A stretch of DNA of 47,983 nucleotides from Candidatus Ruminimicrobiellum bubulum (GTDB lineage Bacteria; Elusimicrobiota; Endomicrobiia; Endomicrobiales; Endomicrobiaceae), in NCBI GenBank assembly GCA_017651625.1, contig JAGCCP010000020.1, positions 1-47,983 of the forward strand, written 5' to 3'. Shown piece by piece: positions 45,117-47,983 of the stretch. The notes under the pieces were generated by a model. The model saw only the letters and a list, made by a program, of their open reading frames with translations, did not search any database and had not been told where the DNA came from. Numbering within the stretch: the stretch's first letter is position 1; each line of letters starts with the position of its first letter. The position numbers were made by a program, and so were the translations under genes.

Positions 45117-47258
45117 ATGTACATAAAGAAGATAACAGCTGTAATACTTATTTTAAGCTTTATTGTTTTACCATTCCAAAATGTTTTTGCTACCGGTAAA
45201 GTATTTTTATTAAATCCAGATCCGGTAACTTCCGGTATGGGTGATTCCGGAGTTGCATTGACATCTTCATATGCAACAGGAGCAAATATAAACCCTGCTT
45301 CAACCGTGGGAGTTTACAGAACGGTTGCGACATTGGCTGTGTCAAATATTACGGGAAATATTCAATACGATTACGGAAGCATAGCATTTTTAAGTTCTAT
45401 CGGTGTGTTCAGTGCCGGAGTGATGTATGTTGATTATCAAACCGGTGATTATTTCGATAATTGGGGAAGAGATATTGATGATTTAGGACCGACTTACGAT
45501 ATATCCGCGGTATTAAATTATTCTTTGCCGTTTAAAAGATTTCTTCCGACTTTTATAGATTACGGAGGAATCGGTGCTAATTTAAAATTTATAAGAAGTT
45601 CGTTAGCCGATTATATTTCCGAAGCAGTAGCTTTTGATATAGGTGCTGTTTTTGCCATACCAAGAGTAGATCATTTCAGTTTCGGTGTTGCTTTAAAAAA
45701 TTTCGGAACAAACCAAAAATATGTAAAGGAAACATTTAACTTACCCCAAATGTTAACTGTGGGTATAGGTTTTACATACGAAGATTTTTATAATGCTAAA
45801 ATTGCGTTGGATTTTAATGATTTAAAAGATTACGAAAACTATACCTGCATAGGACTTTCTTTTAATCCTGTGTATTTTTTAGCATTTAGGTTCGGTTTAA
45901 AATTGGGCGGAGATTCAATCTTTAATAATACGAGATTCGGTGTTGGTTTAGAGTTCAAAGGCATAAATTTTGATTATGCTTTCATTCCTACATCCGATTT
46001 GAATGCTACACATCAGTTTAGTTTGAGTGCAGCTTTCGGTAATTTCACGGATCAAAAAATGGCATATGAATATTATTTAAATAATCATTTCAGAGAAGCC
46101 GAAGCAAGTTTTTATGCTAAAGATTTTGTAAAAGCAAGAGAGCAGTTTGACGATATATTGGCTGTTTATCCGGACCATATTCCTTCACAGGAATATTTAA
46201 GAAAGACAATAGATGAACTTGCAAAAATAGATGATTACAATTTAGATAAAGTTAACAATTACATGAGAAAAGCAGACAAAGCGTTAAAGAAAAACGATGT
46301 TGTTACGGCGGACAAGTATTACAGAAAAGCGTTGGATCTTGATCCGACAAATAAGACAGCAAAGTATGGTATAGAAAAAGGAGAGTTCGCAACACACAAT
46401 GTTAAGGTTGAACAAGAAAGAGCCGAGAACAGCGAAAGAATAGAATACTTGTGGGAAAGATATGAGAAGTTCTATAAAAAAGGAGATTTGATAAGAGCAA
46501 GAGATACTTTAAAATATTTACTTGATATAGATTCCGAAAATGCTTTGGCTAACGAAAGAATAGTAAATCTCGATAACCAACTTGCCAAAGTTGCTTCCGA
46601 TAAAGCAAATGAAATTTATGAGAAAGGTATGAAATATTATAAAGCCGGAAACTATGACGAAGCTATAAAATATTTTGAAGCTGTTGTAGTTGCCGCTCCG
46701 CATAGGTTGGATATTCAGGAATTGATAGATAAAGCTCAGAAAAATATTCAGGAAATTGCAGAAGCCGAAAGACTTTCTGCTTTGGAAGAAGAGCAGAACA
46801 AGGTTAGAGATCAATTGTACGAAGCTTATGATGCAGGTTTGAAGAGTTATGAAAAAGGTAAACTCGAACAAGCGGTTAAACATTTCAAAAAAGCAAGAGA
46901 TATTGCTGAAAAGTACGAGTTTGAAGAATATTATAAAAATGCTAAAAACTATATATCAAAAATCAGCGCGAACTTGTCTGAAAAATTTTATAAACAAGGG
47001 TTTGCGGCATTTAGAAAGAATGATTTTGAGGGTGCCGCAACTTTATATAAGAAGGCGTTGGAATATAATCCCGGTAATACTTCCGCTAAGTTTGAGTTAA
47101 ACAGAGTTTCGGAACAAGTTGCACAAAGTTTTTACGAAAAAGGTATGACAGCATACAGCAAAAACGAAATGGAAAAAGCAAGAGAATATTTTAGAAAGGC
47201 ACTTTATTTTAAGCCTGATAAAATTGAAGCTCAAAGAGCTTTGGATAGGGTAAGATGA
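45117..47258 (+). CDS. PorV-like beta-barrel fused to a TPR domain
   Basis: 713 residues. A signal peptide (about 1-24, ..FQNVFA) leads to a PorV/UPF0164-type barrel (about 25-315) opening with FLLNPDPVTSGMGDSGVALTSSYATGANINPAS. Then come roughly 400 residues of TPR-like helices (SFYAKDFVKAREQFDDILAVYPDH; ADKYYRKALDLDPTNKTAKY; AIKYFEAVVVAAPHR; AATLYKKALEYNPGN; AREYFRKALYFKPDKIEAQRAL). The barrel would sit in the outer membrane with the TPR part available for protein contacts, presumably in the periplasm. The next gene, a short CTD-type protein, overlaps it by four bases (ATGA). The domain reading is good; the function is inferred only by analogy to PorV. Confidence 0.75.
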   Translation: MYIKKITAVILILSFIVLPFQNVFATGKVFLLNPDPVTSGMGDSGVALTSSYATGANINPASTVGVYRTVATLAVSNITGNIQYDYGSIAFLSSIGVFSAGVMYVDYQTGDYFDNWGRDIDDLGPTYDISAVLNYSLPFKRFLPTFIDYGGIGANLKFIRSSLADYISEAVAFDIGAVFAIPRVDHFSFGVALKNFGTNQKYVKETFNLPQMLTVGIGFTYEDFYNAKIALDFNDLKDYENYTCIGLSFNPVYFLAFRFGLKLGGDSIFNNTRFGVGLEFKGINFDYAFIPTSDLNATHQFSLSAAFGNFTDQKMAYEYYLNNHFREAEASFYAKDFVKAREQFDDILAVYPDHIPSQEYLRKTIDELAKIDDYNLDKVNNYMRKADKALKKNDVVTADKYYRKALDLDPTNKTAKYGIEKGEFATHNVKVEQERAENSERIEYLWERYEKFYKKGDLIRARDTLKYLLDIDSENALANERIVNLDNQLAKVASDKANEIYEKGMKYYKAGNYDEAIKYFEAVVVAAPHRLDIQELIDKAQKNIQEIAEAERLSALEEEQNKVRDQLYEAYDAGLKSYEKGKLEQAVKHFKKARDIAEKYEFEEYYKNAKNYISKISANLSEKFYKQGFAAFRKNDFEGAATLYKKALEYNPGNTSAKFELNRVSEQVAQSFYEKGMTAYSKNEMEKAREYFRKALYFKPDKIEAQRALDRVR

Positions 47259-47740
47259 TAAGAAAAGTAGGAATATTTTTTATATTAATATTGTTTTGTG
47301 TACCGGTATATGCAAAAGCCAAATTAAAAGTTTATCCTAATCCGTGGATTCCGGAGTCCGGTAAATCTCTCAACACAAATGTAGGTGAGTCGGGTGATGA
47401 AATGAAACATGGCGCATATACCGCGGATGGTTGGATAAAGTTTAACGGTGTTGATTCGGATAGTGGCACGTTGGCAATTTACGATATTACCGGTCATATT
47501 GTAAGATATAAAAAATGGACAATGGCAGAAGAAACTACAATACCTCTTCCTGTGTCTTGTCACGAATATAAAATGTATGATGAAGACGGCGAGTTTCCTG
47601 GTAGTAGGATTTTAGATCATACTGTTCATTGGGATGGCAAAAACAATAATTATGAATACGTTGAAAGTGGAGTATATATTTGGATTATACAAGAAAGTAA
47701 CGGTCATAAACATGATGGTAAAGTAGTTGTTGTGAGATAG
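47255..47740 (+). CDS. Short secreted protein consisting of a T9SS/FlgD-like C-terminal domain
   Basis: 161 residues with a signal peptide (MIRKVGIFFILILFCVPVYAKA). The mature part starts KLKVYPNPWIPESGKS, where YPNP is the hallmark opening of type IX sorting and FlgD-like domains. It continues GTLAIYDITGHIVRYKKW, VHWDGKNNNYEYVESGVYIW and ends GKVVVVR. The protein is thus nearly all sorting-type domain with no separate cargo. It overlaps the PorV-TPR gene by four bases and must be translated with it. It could be a bound partner of that barrel rather than a cargo protein. Confidence 0.75.
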   Translation: MIRKVGIFFILILFCVPVYAKAKLKVYPNPWIPESGKSLNTNVGESGDEMKHGAYTADGWIKFNGVDSDSGTLAIYDITGHIVRYKKWTMAEETTIPLPVSCHEYKMYDEDGEFPGSRILDHTVHWDGKNNNYEYVESGVYIWIIQESNGHKHDGKVVVVR

Positions 47741-47767
47741 TATAAAACACATAAAATAAAAAAGCAG

Positions 47768-47796
47768 TTGACTTTTATTTAGTTTTTATATAAAAT
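47768..47796 (+). promoter_or_regulatory. Promoter of the tRNA-Tyr/tRNA-Gly unit
   Basis: TTGACT (47768-47773), 17-base spacer, TAAAAT (47791-47796). Confidence 0.65.
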
Positions 47797-47802
47797 CTTA
47801 TA

Positions 47803-47834
47803 AACTCTCTAATTTTGAGAGTTGTTCTTTTTTT
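47803..47834 (+). terminator. Terminator-like hairpin between promoter and tRNA-Tyr
   Basis: AACTCTC / GAGAGTT (7 bp, loop TAATTTT), then GTTC and seven T (47828-47834). It could end read-through from the upstream operon or, given the promoter before it, act within the tRNA precursor. Confidence 0.5.
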
Positions 47835-47851
47835 AGTGTTTAAAAAGTTTT

Positions 47852-47935
47852 GGGGGTGTCGCATAGCGGTCTAGTGCAGCAGACTGTAAATCTGCCGGAC
47901 TTTGTCCTTCGGTGGTTCAAATCCATCCGCCCCCA
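47852..47935 (+). tRNA. tRNA-Tyr (anticodon GUA)
   Basis: 84 bases. Acceptor GGGGGTG / CGCCCCC, anticodon stem GCAGA / TCTGC with loop CTGTAAA (anticodon GTA at 47886-47888), a long class II variable arm (CCGGAC..GTCCTTCGG), T-loop TTCAAAT, discriminator A. CCA is not encoded. Confidence 0.95.
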
Positions 47936-47943
47936 TTTACTGT

Positions 47944-47983
47944 GCGGGAGTAGCACAGTGGTAGTGCTCCAGCCTTCCAAGCT
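47944..47983 (+). tRNA. tRNA-Gly (anticodon UCC), truncated by the window end
   Basis: The 5' 40 bases are present: acceptor strand GCGGGAG, D-arm with AGTGGTAG, anticodon stem start CCAGC and loop CTTCCAA (anticodon TCC), running off the window. A Tyr-Gly tRNA order often precedes a tRNA-Thr/tuf cluster in bacteria; that part lies outside. Confidence 0.85.

Overview
The window is AT-rich (by eye about one third G+C) and almost entirely coding on both strands. It comes from a Gram-negative (diderm) bacterium. The evidence for this is a TolC/MacAB-type pump, an AsmA-family protein, lipoprotein and periplasmic PpiC-type chaperones, and several signal-peptide-bearing beta-barrel proteins. PorV/UPF0164-like barrels next to proteins ending in FlgD/T9SS-type C-terminal domains, together with extreme A/T-biased codons, fit a lineage such as Elusimicrobiota. 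That assignment is an inference and was not tested.

Layout. 1-740: a duplicated hairpin-repeat block around a small GIY-YIG nuclease gene. 741-3482: AsmA-like protein. 3659-7551 (minus): two paralogous secreted proteins, a secreted protein with a FlgD/T9SS-like C-terminal domain, and a PorV-like barrel. 8046-13061: TolC, adaptor, MacB and a Spy/CpxP-like protein. 13124-16006 (minus): htpX-rlmN-patatin operon. 16220-19147: two PpiC chaperones and pdxA. 19426-26312: infC-rpmI-rplT-ktrB-ktrA-TPR-pheS-pheT, behind a leader that can fold into an attenuator. 26553-27390: rplM-rpsI. 27510-28847 (minus): gdhA behind a terminator-like leader. 29141-31180: groES-groEL under a CIRCE operator. 31703-33178: a strongly promoted, monocistronic outer-membrane barrel. 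33333-33406: tRNA-Pro. 33476-36257: an LtaS-like sulfatase and a second Spy-like protein. 36259-38479 (minus): spoIID-like gene and queA. 38742-41884: a barrel protein, accA, a class II aldolase and a small membrane protein. 41966-45060: histidine kinase, GGDEF response regulator and OmpR-type regulator. 45117-47740: a PorV-like barrel fused to TPRs and a short C-terminal-domain protein. 47852-end: tRNA-Tyr and a truncated tRNA-Gly.

The housekeeping parts are ordinary. The unusual material lies between genes. (i) A family of hairpins shares ends and loop (AGAT..TCRAG..ATGACA) but has covarying stems, and it flanks a GIY-YIG gene. (ii) Several families of degenerate short-word arrays recur, many starting at a stop codon. 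(iii) AT-rich hairpins with mostly three-base loops occur, two of them using the stop codon TAA as the start of the stem. (iv) Terminator-like structures lie between promoter and gene for gdhA, infC, the secreted paralogs and tRNA-Tyr. (v) A potentially pseudoknotted segment lies downstream of groEL. At the protein level the most interesting pattern is that two separate loci each pair a PorV-like barrel with a protein carrying a T9SS/FlgD-like C-terminal domain. No core T9SS genes are in the window.
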